In this document: positions 16,317 to 24,067 of the stretch, one piece after another
Layout of the letters: the number at the start of each line of letters is the position of its first letter
How positions within the stretch are numbered: position 1 is the stretch's first letter
DNA from: Bacillota bacterium
GTDB lineage: Bacteria > Bacillota > Sulfobacillia > Thermaerobacterales > RSA17
Assembly (NCBI GenBank): GCA_017577485.1
Contig: PKRI01000013.1
Coordinates: 1-43,280 of the forward strand
Direction of reading: 5' to 3'
Length of the DNA: 43,280 bases
Position numbers and translations under genes: made by a program
Notes under the pieces: generated by a model
Told to the model about the DNA's origin: nothing
What the model saw: the letters and a program-made list of their open reading frames with translations, nothing else
The model's database searches: none

Positions 16317-17257
16317 GCTCGCGGGCCGGGCTGCCGGGCCGCCGCGGCGCCGTCATCGTCAACCCCACCGCCGGCAACGGCCGCGTGCGCCGGCGCTGGC
16401 CCGAGATCCACCGGCGCCTGGTGGCCGCCGTCGGCGCCGAGCCCGACGTATGGTTCACCGAGGCGCCGGGCCACGCCGTGGATCTGGCCCGGTCGGCGGC
16501 TGCCGGGCCCTACGACTGGCTGGCCGCCTGCGGCGGGGACGGCACCGTCCACGAGGTGGTCAACGGCCTCTGCCGGGCCCGCTTCGACGACGGGCGGGAC
16601 CGGGCGGTGCCCAGCCTCCTGGTCATCCCCGCCGGCACCGGCAACGACTTCGCCCGCTCCCAGGGCCTGCCCCTCAAAGTCGACGAGGGCCTCCAACTGC
16701 TGGAGGCCGGCCGGCTGCAGCTGCGCTGGGTGGACGCCGGTCACGTGGCGGGCCGCTACTTCATCAACGTGGGCGGCGTGGGCTTCGACGCCGAGGTGGC
16801 CGCCGAGACCAACCGCATCGGCAAGCGGCTGCCCGGCGCCGGGCCCTACGTGCTGGCGCTGTTCAAGAAGCTCCTGACCTACCGCAACGAGCGCGTGGTG
16901 ATCGAGGCCGGCGGCCGGCGCCTGGAGCAGAAGGTGCTGCTGGTGGCCGTGGGCACGGGGCGCTACTACGCCGGCGGCATGATGATCCTTCCCCAGGCCG
17001 ACCCCGCCGACGGCCTGCTGGATGCCTGCATCGGCGGGGACCTGAGCCGCCTGGGCACCCTGGTGCTGTTGACCCGCATCTTCTCGGGCGGGCACCAGGG
17101 CCATCCCAAAATCTCCTTCCTGCGGGCCGACCGGATCCGCATCGACGGCCCCCGGCACCTCCACGTCCACGCTGACGGCGAGGTGGTGGGCCGGCTGCCG
17201 GTGGAGTTCCGGGTGGTTCCCGGCGCCGTGCCGCTGCTGCACCCCGGCCCACAATAG
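16313..17257 (+). CDS. Diacylglycerol/lipid kinase family protein (YegS/BmrU-like)
   Basis: Probable lipid kinase that phosphorylates diacylglycerol or a related lipid, feeding phospholipid synthesis. Diagnostic pieces are AVIVNPTAGNG, the nucleotide loop ACGGDGTVHEVVNGL, and VIPAGTGNDFARSQGLP. The first of these lies upstream of the earliest ATG/GTG/TTG in frame (16385). The only start including it is CTG at 16313, overlapping the bactofilin stop, giving 314 residues. That a conserved motif precedes any canonical start is good evidence for CTG initiation. It converges on yyaC, 27 bases away. Confidence 0.88.
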   Translation: MSSRAGLPGRRGAVIVNPTAGNGRVRRRWPEIHRRLVAAVGAEPDVWFTEAPGHAVDLARSAAAGPYDWLAACGGDGTVHEVVNGLCRARFDDGRDRAVPSLLVIPAGTGNDFARSQGLPLKVDEGLQLLEAGRLQLRWVDAGHVAGRYFINVGGVGFDAEVAAETNRIGKRLPGAGPYVLALFKKLLTYRNERVVIEAGGRRLEQKVLLVAVGTGRYYAGGMMILPQADPADGLLDACIGGDLSRLGTLVLLTRIFSGGHQGHPKISFLRADRIRIDGPRHLHVHADGEVVGRLPVEFRVVPGAVPLLHPGPQ

Positions 17258-17284
17258 CCGCCGACCCACCGGGCCGGGCGCCGG

Positions 17285-17944
17285 TCATCGACGCTGCGGG
17301 AAGAAGCGCCGAAGCGGTGGCAGACGCTGTGGACCGCATACGTCGGGAGGCGCGGCGCCCATCAGGGCGGCGCTGATGACCCGGGCCATGTTGACCACCA
17401 GGTTGAGGCGGGTGTTCTGCAGCACGAAGTACTCCATGAACCCGCCCACGTTGACGGTGCCGGTGACGTAGACGTCGCCCACCGGCGGCAGTTCCTTCTG
17501 CACGCCGGCCCCCGGGCGCAGCGGTCCCGGGCCCACGGTGATGGAGCCGACGCTGCGGGCGTGTCCCAGGCAGGCGTCCACGGCCACCACCAGGGGCGGC
17601 TCCCCGCCCGGCAGCAGGCCGGCTTCCAGGCGGGCCGCCAGGTTGGCGGCGTGGACCGGGTCGGCCAGGCAGCCGTGGACCCGGTGGCCCGGCACGCCGG
17701 CTTCCAGCAGCATGGTGCCCACCAGGGGGCCCAGGCAGTCCCCCGTGGAGCGATCGGTGCCGATGCACAGGTAGACCAGGCGCCGCACCCGTTGGGGAGG
17801 GAAGCGGTTCAGGATCTCGGCCAGGGCCGCCTGCAGGCGTGGGACGGCATCCTCATCGTCGACATGCACCCGCACGCCGCCTGCCCGGTGGGCCAGGGGC
17901 AGCGCGGAACTCTGGCCGTTGTCCAGGCCGAATCCCCCGCTCAT
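17285..17944 (-). CDS. yyaC: Spore protease-related protein YyaC
   Basis: YyaC (DUF1256) is related in fold to the germination protease GPR and is found in spore formers. The 219-residue protein contains VYLCIGTDRSTGDCLGPLVG and VVAVDACLG, the family hallmarks, and TVNVGGFMEYFVLQNTR near the end. In B. subtilis it sits next to spo0J, as here. ATG start five bases after GGGAGG. It is the main direct hint that the organism sporulates. A promoter-like sequence resembling sporulation sigma sites lies upstream. The precise proteolytic role is unknown. Confidence 0.9.
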   Translation of the reverse strand: MSGGFGLDNGQSSALPLAHRAGGVRVHVDDEDAVPRLQAALAEILNRFPPQRVRRLVYLCIGTDRSTGDCLGPLVGTMLLEAGVPGHRVHGCLADPVHAANLAARLEAGLLPGGEPPLVVAVDACLGHARSVGSITVGPGPLRPGAGVQKELPPVGDVYVTGTVNVGGFMEYFVLQNTRLNLVVNMARVISAALMGAAPPDVCGPQRLPPLRRFFPQRR

Positions 17945-17974
17945 GGCATCCTCCCGGACGCTGCTTTCGCTCGC

Positions 17975-18003
17975 AGTCTATGGCAGCGCGGGCATATCTA
18001 TAC
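17975..18003 (-). promoter_or_regulatory. Candidate sporulation-sigma promoter for yyaC
   Basis: Reading the minus strand, GTATA (18003-17999) is followed by 16 bases and CATAGACT (17982-17975). This fits the SigE pattern ATA-N16-CATACANT with one mismatch, and the GTATA half also suits SigF/SigG -35 elements. The start site would lie about 25 bases before the yyaC ATG. No good SigA promoter is visible here. Assignment to one sporulation sigma is inference. Confidence 0.4.
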
Positions 18004-18072
18004 ACCGGGGCACCAGGAAGGCCGCGGCGCCGTCACGAACAGGCCTCGCAGCACCGAAAGGAGGCCGGCCGC

Positions 18073-18669
18073 GTGCCGGAGCAGAGTCCCTGGTGGCCCC
18101 ACTCCCGCTGGGAAGCCGCCGTACCCCCACCGGTCCTGGAAGCCTGGCGCCAGGCCCTGAGCGCCGCCGAGGACGGCCGGACCGACGCCGCCCGGCAGCG
18201 ACTGGAGGCCCTGGCGGCCGAGCACCCCGACTTCGTCCCCGCCCTGAGCAAGCTGGCGGCGCTGCTGGCTGAAAAGGGCGAGACCGGCGCTGCCGCCGGC
18301 TGGCTCCAGCGGGCCCTGGAACTGGATCCCAACTACCCTCCCGCCATCAACAACTACGGCAACCTGCTGCTGGAGCAGGGGCGCCTGGACGAGGCCCGCG
18401 AGCAGTACCAGCGCGCCCTGGCCGTGGACCCCAACTATTCCACCGCGCGCCACAACCTGGCCGTGGCCCTGCGCCGCAGCGGCGACATCGGCGGCTTCGT
18501 AAGGGAGTTCAAGCGCGCCCAGCGCCTGCGGGTCAGCGAGCAGGAGGCACGGTGGCGGGAAGAGCAGCGGCAGGCCCGGCAAGAGGGGCGGCGCGGCTGC
18601 CTGCCCGGGGCGGCCGTGCTCCTGCTGGTGCCGCTGCTGGCCGCCGCGGCCGCCGCCCGATGGTTCTGA
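18073..18669 (+). CDS. TPR-repeat protein with C-terminal membrane segment
   Basis: The 198-residue protein contains about three tetratricopeptide repeats (roughly 20-130), for example AAGWLQRALELDPNYPPAIN and LDEAREQYQRALAVDPNYST. A charged region (EQEARWREEQRQARQEGRRG) follows and then one hydrophobic helix at the C-terminus (AAVLLLVPLLAAAAAARW), suggesting a tail-anchored, cytoplasm-facing protein-binding platform. GTG start eight bases after AAAGGAGG, one of the best Shine-Dalgarno sequences in the window. It overlaps the next gene by 10 bases. No specific family recognised; function unknown. Confidence 0.8.
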   Translation: MPEQSPWWPHSRWEAAVPPPVLEAWRQALSAAEDGRTDAARQRLEALAAEHPDFVPALSKLAALLAEKGETGAAAGWLQRALELDPNYPPAINNYGNLLLEQGRLDEAREQYQRALAVDPNYSTARHNLAVALRRSGDIGGFVREFKRAQRLRVSEQEARWREEQRQARQEGRRGCLPGAAVLLLVPLLAAAAAARWF

Positions 18670-19949
18670 GGTTCCGCCGCCGGCGCACAGGCCCCGGTCC
18701 CGCCGGCACCGCCCTGGCGCTGCTGGCCCTGGTGCTGGCGGTGGCCTACCTGTACTACGAAACGCCGCTGATCCAGGCGGGCGGCGCCTGGCCGCGCCTG
18801 CCGGGCCCGCCCCAACCCGCCTGGTCCGCCGACCTGCCCGCAGCCTGGGCGGGGGAACCGGGGGAATTGCTGCTCAGCGTGGGCGACCGTCACATCCTGA
18901 CGGCGCGGGCGGCGGCGGGGATGGTGGAAGCCGTCTGGTACGATCGTTTCGGGTACGCGGCGGCGCAGAGTCCCCAGCTGCCGGTGGACGGCGCCCCCGG
19001 GGGCCCGCTGGCGGCGTCGGGCCTGCTGGTGCTGGCCGGAGAGCCGGATGTCCCGCTCCTGCGGGTGCTGTCGCCGGCCTCGCCTCCCGGCGGGATGACC
19101 TGGCGCCCGCCGGTGCCTGCCGCCGGCATCCGGCCGGTGGCGGTACACCAGGCACTGCTGGCCGCCGCCGTCTTCGGCGCTCCCCAGGGACCGGACCTGG
19201 CGCCGGACCTGCTGGCGGTCCTGGACATCGGCGGGTCCGAGCCGGCGCTGCGCTGGTCCCAGCCCTACCAGGAGCGCCGCCTGCTGCAGGGGGCCGGCGG
19301 TCCCGCCGGCCTGGCCGTGACGACGGTGGACCCGGAGAGCGGTTCCTTCCACCTGGAACTCTGGTCGTGGCAGGGTGAGCGGCTGTGGTCGTCGGACTCC
19401 TCGGCCGGGCCCCTGCGCCTGCTGGCCGTAGGTCCCTCCGGCCATGATGCGGGGGAAGGTTCCGATCCCGGCAGCGTACCCGCCCGCGCCTGGGTGGCGG
19501 ACGGCGTCGCCCTGACCTCCGTGGGTCCCGGCGGTGCCGGCCGCGCGCTGACGGACGGGCGGCCGCCGCAGCGGTGCTGGCCGGTGGGCCAGGGTGCCGC
19601 CTGCCTGCTGCTGCCGGATCCTGAAGACGCCGGCGAGGGTGTGGGTTCGGCCGGCGGCGCGGGCCAGGAGGAAGGCGCCGGCCCGGGTGCTGAACTGCTG
19701 TTCATCGACGGCGGAGGCCGCATCAGCCGCCACCGCCTGGAACCCGGGGCGGTGGTCTGGCCCTGGCCTGGCCGCGGCGCCCTGGCAGCCGCCGGCAGCG
19801 TCCTGACGGCCTTCGACGCGGGGGGCGCCCGCTGGAGCCTGGACCTGCCGCTGGCGCCCCGGGCACTGGCTGCCGGCGGCGACGGGCTGGCCGTCAGCGA
19901 CGGCCACCGCCTGGCCTGGCTCCGCTGGCCCGCGGGGGGAGGGCGCTGA
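18660..19949 (+). CDS. Hypothetical membrane-anchored propeller-like protein
   Basis: Not a recognised family. The 429-residue product starts with a basic stretch (RFRRRRTGPG), one membrane helix (about 14-32, TALALLALVLAVAYLYY) and then a long exported domain. That domain shows loosely repeated segments with W-S/L motifs (LRWSQPYQ, LELWSWQGERLWS, ARWSLDLPLAPRALAAGGDG), as expected for a PQQ/WD-like beta-propeller. ATG start overlaps the TPR gene. Together with the two downstream genes it forms a tightly coupled set (overlaps of 10 and 1 bases), suggesting one envelope complex. Confidence 0.65.
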   Translation: MVLRFRRRRTGPGPAGTALALLALVLAVAYLYYETPLIQAGGAWPRLPGPPQPAWSADLPAAWAGEPGELLLSVGDRHILTARAAAGMVEAVWYDRFGYAAAQSPQLPVDGAPGGPLAASGLLVLAGEPDVPLLRVLSPASPPGGMTWRPPVPAAGIRPVAVHQALLAAAVFGAPQGPDLAPDLLAVLDIGGSEPALRWSQPYQERRLLQGAGGPAGLAVTTVDPESGSFHLELWSWQGERLWSSDSSAGPLRLLAVGPSGHDAGEGSDPGSVPARAWVADGVALTSVGPGGAGRALTDGRPPQRCWPVGQGAACLLLPDPEDAGEGVGSAGGAGQEEGAGPGAELLFIDGGGRISRHRLEPGAVVWPWPGRGALAAAGSVLTAFDAGGARWSLDLPLAPRALAAGGDGLAVSDGHRLAWLRWPAGGGR

Positions 19950-20308
19950 TGGCGCGGTGGCTGCGGGCGCTGATCCTGTTCCTGGGCTGGCTGGTCGGGG
20001 CCGCCGGCGTCCACCTGGCCGCCGCCGCCAGCCCATGGACCCCGTGGATCACCCTGCCGCCGGCCTACGGCGCCTATGCGGCGGCGCTCCACCTGCTGCG
20101 CCGGCTGCCGGCCGCGGGGGAGCAGGAGCCGGAGGAGACGTCCCTGGAGGAATTGCTGGCGGACTTCGTGGTGTTCGCCGGACTGGGGCTGGCCGCGGTG
20201 CCGCTGCTGGAGCGAGCCGCGGCCGCCGCTGGCGGGCCGCTGTCGCCGGCGGTGCCTGCTGCCGCCGCTTACGCCGTGTACGCCCTCTGGCCCCGCGACG
20301 GCCGCTGA
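19949..20308 (+). CDS. Hypothetical small integral membrane protein
   Basis: The 119-residue protein has about four hydrophobic segments (approximately 6-26, 32-50, 68-84, 94-113) separated by one acidic cytoplasmic or external loop (EQEPEETSLEELL). It matches no family I know. ATG start shares its first base with the preceding stop codon (TGATG), so translation is coupled with the propeller-like gene. Coding is supported by this tight overlap and by strong third-position GC bias, not by homology. Confidence 0.6.
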   Translation: MARWLRALILFLGWLVGAAGVHLAAAASPWTPWITLPPAYGAYAAALHLLRRLPAAGEQEPEETSLEELLADFVVFAGLGLAAVPLLERAAAAAGGPLSPAVPAAAAYAVYALWPRDGR

Positions 20309-20394
20309 CGCGCCCGGAGCCGCCTGGCGGCGCGCCACGGAAGGAATTGTCGCCGGCCGGGTCAAAGGCGTTTCCCACCTGGGTAGGGACGGGC

Positions 20395-21723
20395 GTGGTC
20401 CACATCCGCAGCAGTCTTCACACCACCGGCATCCGGCTCCAGCGCTGCCTCCGTGCCCTCGGGAAGCCGCGGGCAGGCGTACCGTCGTGGGCGGCTGCAC
20501 TGCCGCGGGCGGCGGTGATGGTCCTGGTGACCGCGGCGGCGCTGGTGCTGGCCGCCTGCTCGGTACCGGGCAGCGTCGACCAGCCGGAACCTGCCGAACC
20601 GCCCGACACCGCCGCCGGCGCCGGCGGCGGCGAACTGGAAGTCCAGGAGCCGGTGGTCCGCATCGGCATCATCACCGCCGGCGACGGCGAGGAGGCCCGG
20701 CGCGGCGTCGCCCTGGCCCTGCGCCGCCGCGACGACCGCGTGGCGGGCATCCCCGTGGAAGTGGTGACCGTGGCGGCGCCGTCCAACCTGACGTCCCTGG
20801 CCCAGGCGGTGGAGGACCTGATCTCGGCCCAGCAGGTCCACGGCCTGATCATCGACCTGGACGCCCAGGGGGCCGCCGTGGCTACCTCCGTGGCCGACGC
20901 CGCCGCCACCCCCAGCCTGCTGGTGGGCGACCCGGCCGGGATGCCGCCGCCGTACGGTCTGTCCCCCGCGCCCCCGCCCGACGACCAGGGGCGGGCGCTG
21001 GCCAGGCATGCCCGCCAGGCGGGCGCCGGCCAGGCCGCGGTCATCTACGACGTGACGTCCCTGTCCCTCCGCACGCTGGCGCGAGCCTTCACCCAGGCCT
21101 TCATTGATATGGGCGGCTCCGTGCCTTCCGTCGACGCCGTGCCCGGCAGCGGCGAAGACGCCTTCGACGCGCTGGCGGGCCTCCTGGCCTCCGCGGCGGA
21201 GAGGCAGCCCGACGTGGTGCTGCTGGCGCTGCCGGCGGAGGCTGCGGCCCGGGCCGTGGTCGCCGCCGCCGAGGCCGGCCTGCAGGTTCCCATCCTGGGC
21301 GGCGCGGGCTGGACGGGCGAGGCCCTGGCACCGGCGGCCCAGGCCGCCGGGATGGAGGTGGCTTACGTCGACATCTTCCACCCGGACCGGCAGGCCGGGG
21401 AGACCGCCGCCTTCGTGACGGCGTACCGCGAAACGTACGAGGACGAGCCCACCGCCCGGGCCGCCCTGGCCTACGATGCTGCCGAGATGCTGGCCGGGGC
21501 CATCGAGGCGGCGGCGGCGGCGGGCCGCTTCGACGCCCAGGACGCGGCCGCCACGCGGCGGGCGGTGGCCGACGCGCTCCAGGACCTGCGGGAATTCCGC
21601 GGCGCCACCGGCAGTTACACGGCCTCGCCCGAATCCGGTGCCCGCCGGTCGGTGCTGGTGGTACGCCTGGTGCCCGGTGCCGGCCAGGCCGAACTCCGCC
21701 TGGCCGGCGAAATCATTCCCTGA
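20395..21723 (+). CDS. Orphan type 1 periplasmic-binding-like lipoprotein
   Basis: The fold is that of LIV/amide receptors (Peripla_BP_6-like): VVRIGIITAGDGEEARRGVA, the hinge regions and VAYVDIFHPDRQAGETAAF with a late YDAAEMLAGAI helix. A lipobox is visible (LVLAACS). No permease or ATPase gene accompanies it, so it may be a sensor or scavenger rather than a transporter part. The start is uncertain: GTG 20395 gives 442 residues with a long basic n-region before the hydrophobic core; the ATG at 20518 would leave the signal without positive charge. It is clearly divergent from LivJ at 8366. Confidence 0.75.
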   Translation: MVHIRSSLHTTGIRLQRCLRALGKPRAGVPSWAAALPRAAVMVLVTAAALVLAACSVPGSVDQPEPAEPPDTAAGAGGGELEVQEPVVRIGIITAGDGEEARRGVALALRRRDDRVAGIPVEVVTVAAPSNLTSLAQAVEDLISAQQVHGLIIDLDAQGAAVATSVADAAATPSLLVGDPAGMPPPYGLSPAPPPDDQGRALARHARQAGAGQAAVIYDVTSLSLRTLARAFTQAFIDMGGSVPSVDAVPGSGEDAFDALAGLLASAAERQPDVVLLALPAEAAARAVVAAAEAGLQVPILGGAGWTGEALAPAAQAAGMEVAYVDIFHPDRQAGETAAFVTAYRETYEDEPTARAALAYDAAEMLAGAIEAAAAAGRFDAQDAAATRRAVADALQDLREFRGATGSYTASPESGARRSVLVVRLVPGAGQAELRLAGEIIP

Positions 21724-21748
21724 ATCGTATTCCTGAGGGGGACACGGG

Positions 21749-22423
21749 GTGGAAGGGCCGCCGCTGAACCTGCAGCCGCAGGGGCTGCTGGACTGGATCA
21801 TCCTGCTGGCCATCGGATGGGGCGTGGTCTCGGGACTGAGGGCCGGGCTGGTCCGGTCCCTGACGTCCCTGGCGGGCGTGCTGGCCGGCTGGGCCGTGGC
21901 GGCGCTGCTGACGGGCCAGGTGCTGGCCCTGGCCGACGCTGGCTGGGGCGTGGTCGACGGCCTGGCCGGTTCCCTGGAGCGGGTGGTGCCGGCATCCGGG
22001 CCGGCCGTGGAGGACGCGCCCGGGATGGCGGCATCCTACCGGCAGTACCTGGCCCCGTACCTGGAAGACGGCGGCGGGGCGGCCCACCTGCTGGCCTGGG
22101 GCATCGCCGCCGCCCTGACCTTCATCCTGCTGTTTGCCGCCACGCGGCTGGTCTTCGCCCTGGTGGGCCGCCTGCTGCACATCGTCTTCGACGCCGGGCC
22201 CCTCCGACCCCTGAACCGCCTGGGCGGCGCCCTCTTCGGCGCCCTGCGCAACGGTGTTGTGCTGGCCCTGGTGCTGGGCCTGCTGGGACCGGCGGCAGCC
22301 CTGGATCCCACCGGTCTCGTACCCGGCCTCATCGACGACTCCGTCTACGCGGCCCTGCTTCAGCGCGCGTTCTACATGTTCAACCCGTGGATCTTCCGCG
22401 CGCCCCCGGGGCAGGGGATCTAG
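21749..22423 (+). CDS. CvpA family membrane protein
   Basis: The 224-residue protein has four or five membrane segments and the CvpA N-terminal pattern LLDWIILLAIGWGVVSGLRAG, where the conserved G-RG/G-RAG turn follows the first helix. CvpA proteins were first linked to colicin V production and later to envelope stability; the molecular function is unsettled. GTG start about ten bases after GAGGGGGA. Its stop shares one base with the GTG of mscS (TAGTG), so the two are coupled. Confidence 0.8.
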   Translation: MEGPPLNLQPQGLLDWIILLAIGWGVVSGLRAGLVRSLTSLAGVLAGWAVAALLTGQVLALADAGWGVVDGLAGSLERVVPASGPAVEDAPGMAASYRQYLAPYLEDGGGAAHLLAWGIAAALTFILLFAATRLVFALVGRLLHIVFDAGPLRPLNRLGGALFGALRNGVVLALVLGLLGPAAALDPTGLVPGLIDDSVYAALLQRAFYMFNPWIFRAPPGQGI

Positions 22424-23610
22424 TGGCGGCCCTGCTACAATGGGCCCAGGAGGCTCCGACGGGCGTGGACGGGCTGGTTCGGTCGCTGCGGGAACTGCTG
22501 ACCCCGGAAGGCCTGCAGGCCGCGGCGGCGGCCCTCGGCCGCATCGCCGTCGTCATCCTGTCGGCGTGGCTCCTGGGGTACCTGCTGCGGCGGGCCGGCG
22601 ACGCTCTCTTCGGCCGCCTGCAGGGGCGCCGGGCCTTTTTCAACGAGGCCCGGACCCTGGAAGCCCGCCGCCTCCTGCGGGCACTGATCCGCCTGGCCAT
22701 CTGGCTCACCGCCGCGGCCGCCGTTCTGGAGACCCTGGGCGTCGACGTCCGGGCCCTGCTGCGGGAACCGGGCCTGCGGGGCTACGTCGAAGCCCTCGTC
22801 ATCATCCTGGCCGCCCACCTGGTGATCCGCATCGGCTCGCTGCTGATCGACCAGGTGTTCGAGCACCGGGAAGCCCAGGCCCAGGCGGACCCGCGCATCG
22901 ACCCCCAGCGGGCCGCCACGCTGCGGGGCCTGCTGCGCAGCGTGCTGCGCTACGCCGTCGACATCGCCGCCGTCCTGACGGCGCTGTCGCACCTGGGCTT
23001 CAACACCAGCGCCCTGCTGGCCAGCGTCGGCGTCGTCAGCATCGCGGTAGGCTTCGGCGCCCAGAGCCTGGTGCGTGACGTGCTGGCGGGATTCTTCATC
23101 TTATTTGAGGATCAGTTCCAGGTGGGCGACGAGGTGGAACTGGCCGGGGTCCAGGGCACCGTAGAGGAGATCGGTTTCCGGGTGACCAAGATCCGCGGTT
23201 TCGACGGCGCCCTGCACATCATCCCCAACGGGGAGATCACCCGCGTCCGCAACGCCGCCCGGACGCCCATGCGCTTCCTGGTGGAGGTCCGCATCGGCTA
23301 CGATGTGGACACCGACCGGGCGCTGCAGGTCCTGGAGGAGGCCTGCCGCCGGTTCCAGGGCGACCCGCGGGTGACCAGCGGGCCCACGGTGCAGGGTGTT
23401 TCCAGCCTGGACGAGTCCTGGCTGACGGTGACCATCCTGGGGTACGCCCGGCCCGGCCAGCAGTATCAGGTGGGGCGGGAACTGCGCCTGGCGGTCAAGA
23501 AGGTGATGGACGAGGCCGGCATCCAGGTCCCGTATCCCCGCACGGTGCTGGTCCCCGCCGGCACCGCCGCGGGCGCAGCCCACGACAACGGGCAGGTGAG
23601 CGGTTCATGA
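22423..23610 (+). CDS. Small-conductance mechanosensitive channel (MscS family)
   Basis: Tension-gated channel releasing osmolytes on hypo-osmotic shock. The 395-residue protein has several N-terminal membrane helices, the pore-lining region LLASVGVVSIAVGFGAQSLV, then the beta domain (FEDQFQVGDEVELAGVQGTV, EEIGFRVTKIR) and a C-terminal alpha/beta domain. GTG start six bases after AGGGG. It ends in an ATGA overlap with the DUF951 gene. In B. subtilis, the mscS homologue ykuT is elsewhere but yyaF-rpsF neighbours include an MscS gene in many Firmicutes. Confidence 0.92.
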   Translation: MAALLQWAQEAPTGVDGLVRSLRELLTPEGLQAAAAALGRIAVVILSAWLLGYLLRRAGDALFGRLQGRRAFFNEARTLEARRLLRALIRLAIWLTAAAAVLETLGVDVRALLREPGLRGYVEALVIILAAHLVIRIGSLLIDQVFEHREAQAQADPRIDPQRAATLRGLLRSVLRYAVDIAAVLTALSHLGFNTSALLASVGVVSIAVGFGAQSLVRDVLAGFFILFEDQFQVGDEVELAGVQGTVEEIGFRVTKIRGFDGALHIIPNGEITRVRNAARTPMRFLVEVRIGYDVDTDRALQVLEEACRRFQGDPRVTSGPTVQGVSSLDESWLTVTILGYARPGQQYQVGRELRLAVKKVMDEAGIQVPYPRTVLVPAGTAAGAAHDNGQVSGS

Positions 23611-23858
23611 GCGTTTCGCCCGAACTGCCCAAGTTCCGCCTGGGCGACGTGGTCCGCCTGCGCAAGCCCCATCCCTGCGGCGACGACCGCTGGGAAGTGG
23701 TGCGGGTGGGCGCCGACTTCCGGCTGCGCTGCCTGGGGTGCGGCCGCTACGTCCTGGTCCCCCGCCGCAAGTTCGAGCGGGCGGTCAAGGAGATCCTGGG
23801 TTCCATCCCCGACGGCTACCAGCCCGAGCCGCCGCCCCCGCGGCCGCGGCGGCGCTGA
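23607..23858 (+). CDS. DUF951 domain-containing protein
   Basis: An 83-residue small basic protein with the DUF951 pattern: FRLGDVVRLRKPHPCGDDRW, then VRVGADFRLRCLGCGRYVLV. The cysteines (PHPCG and LGCGR) are spaced as in the family and may bind metal. Function unknown; it is widespread beside mscS and rpsF in Firmicutes (compare yyaB-region genes). ATG start overlaps mscS. The C-terminus is a Pro/Arg tail. Transcription likely stops or fades before the rpsF promoter 56 bases later. Confidence 0.9.
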   Translation: MSVSPELPKFRLGDVVRLRKPHPCGDDRWEVVRVGADFRLRCLGCGRYVLVPRRKFERAVKEILGSIPDGYQPEPPPPRPRRR

Positions 23859-23913
23859 GGGTAAGCCCCCCACGCCGGCGCCCAGGGTGCGCCCCGCCGG
23901 ACTGATTCTTGTC

Positions 23914-23942
23914 TTTACCGGCCCCGGCCGGGCCGCTATAAT
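23914..23942 (+). promoter_or_regulatory. Promoter of the rpsF operon
   Basis: A -35-like TTTACC (23914-23919), a 17-base spacer and a perfect -10 TATAAT (23937-23942) lie upstream of rpsF. Transcription would start near 23949, leaving a leader of about 120 bases that contains the S6:S18-type hairpin. It is the strongest -10 in the window. Confidence 0.8.
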
Positions 23943-23962
23943 GGACGGCGCACAGCGCAGGA

Positions 23963-23996
23963 CCTTCTGCCCCGCCCCGGAGCGGGGCCCGGAAGG
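23963..23996 (+). ncRNA. S6:S18-binding leader hairpin upstream of rpsF
   Basis: In the rpsF leader, CCTTC (23963-23967) pairs with GAAGG (23992-23996) and GCCCCGC (23969-23975) with GCGGGGC (23982-23988). One base (T23968) faces a three-base bulge CCG (23989-23991). A CCG bulge flanked by a stem and a hairpin is the published mark of the rpsF-leader motif, which mimics the 16S rRNA site bound by the S6:S18 complex and mediates autoregulation. The fold and bulge are seen; repression here is inferred. Confidence 0.82.
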
Positions 23997-24067
23997 CCGG
24001 GCCGAAGCGGCCCGCACCGGTACGGCGCCGCCGGCCCGAGTCCCCGGTCCGAAGGAGGTGCACGTCA

